This document shows, one piece after another, positions 7,141 to 7,459 of a DNA stretch of 7,459 nucleotides. The stretch is taken from positions 1-7,459 of the forward strand of contig JAATGK010000236.1 in NCBI GenBank assembly GCA_015654715.1. The letters run 5' to 3'. How positions within the stretch are numbered: the first letter of the stretch is position 1; each line of letters begins with the position of its first letter. The position numbers and the translations under genes were made by a program. The notes under the pieces are model-generated. The model was not told where the DNA came from. It saw only the letters and a list, made by a program, of their open reading frames with translations, and searched no databases. The stretch is from Alphaproteobacteria bacterium (lineage in GTDB: Bacteria; Pseudomonadota; Alphaproteobacteria; Micropepsales; Micropepsaceae).

Positions 7141-7459
7141 TTACGAACTCACCACCGCTAGCATCTTTGCCACCCGGTCACCCAAGCCGTGGAAGGTGTG
7201 CGGATGGGAAGAGTGGAGATAAACGCTGTCGCCGGGCTCCAAGGTCCAGGTGCGGCCGTCATAAATCAGCTCGATCAAGCCTTCGAGCACATAACAGAAT
7301 TCCTGCCCGTCGTGGGTGATCGGCACCGGCTTGGGCGTCGCCGGATCGAACGAAAGCAGGAACGGCTCCATCATGTGACCGGCAGTTCCGGGCCGTGTCA
7401 GCGACAGATACGTATAGCTCTGCTCGGTGTCGCCCTGATCGCCCGCCATGCCTTCGCCG
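7141..7459 (-). CDS. Cupin-domain protein, probably C-terminal part of an XRE-cupin transcriptional regulator (5' end outside window)
   Basis: The frame is open to the window edge (codons GGC GAA GGC before the Met at 7449), so the gene almost certainly continues upstream. The Met at 7449 has no well-spaced ribosome site: GAAGG is only one base away. The visible ~106 residues form one cupin_2-type beta-barrel. Motif 1 is ITHDGQEFCYVLEG, with a His and a Glu as possible metal or ligand residues. Motif 2 is LEPGDSVYLHSSHPHTFHGLG, with GD and the HPH pair. The pattern of a pre-barrel MEPFLLSFDP strand, YVLEG..EL, GDSVY...PH and a short end after the barrel is typical of regulators with an N-terminal helix-turn-helix and a C-terminal ligand-sensing cupin. 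That N-terminal part is not visible, so regulator status is inferred. It lies 100 nt upstream of, and co-directional with, the esterase gene. A stand-alone cupin enzyme is possible. Confidence 0.65.
   Translation of the reverse strand, partial: GEGMAGDQGDTEQSYTYLSLTRPGTAGHMMEPFLLSFDPATPKPVPITHDGQEFCYVLEGLIELIYDGRTWTLEPGDSVYLHSSHPHTFHGLGDRVAKMLAVVSS

Overview
The window has the GC-rich, codon-biased look of an alphaproteobacterium. Two palindromic intergenic elements resemble families I know from Hyphomicrobiales (Rhizobiales) and relatives: one with a TGTCATCCCGG / CCGGGATGACA-type border, one with a GGAAAAGTGGAAACCGGTTTTCC core plus a GTTTCA..TGAAAC hairpin. The taxonomic reading rests on family memory and cannot be pinned to a genus.

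Positions 1-4301 (+ strand) hold the 3' part of a high-affinity potassium uptake operon. It contains the C-terminal end of kdpB (potassium-transporting P-type ATPase), complete kdpC, complete kdpD (turgor/K+-responsive sensor kinase) and complete kdpE (response regulator). The genes are packed with 1-nt, 9-nt and ATGA-overlap junctions, so pump and two-component system are almost certainly one transcript. kdpA, kdpF, most of kdpB and the operon promoter lie upstream of the window.

Positions 4308-7459 carry three genes on the - strand, convergent with kdp. In transcription order they are a 5'-truncated cupin-domain protein (probably the C-terminal half of an XRE-cupin regulator), a secreted SGNH/CE2-like carbohydrate esterase with a signal peptide, and a sodium:solute symporter (SSS family). 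The symporter gene is bracketed by the two palindromic elements. One supplies its last seven sense codons, its stop codon and a probable intrinsic terminator. The other fills the gap to the esterase gene and contributes the esterase stop codon.

I see no RNA gene, CRISPR array, transposase or phage gene. The coding content is mostly ordinary. The least explained parts are the repeat-derived gene ends, a three-codon ORF overlapping the kdpD start, and the possible esterase-symporter functional unit. I found no convincing evidence of a new biological system.
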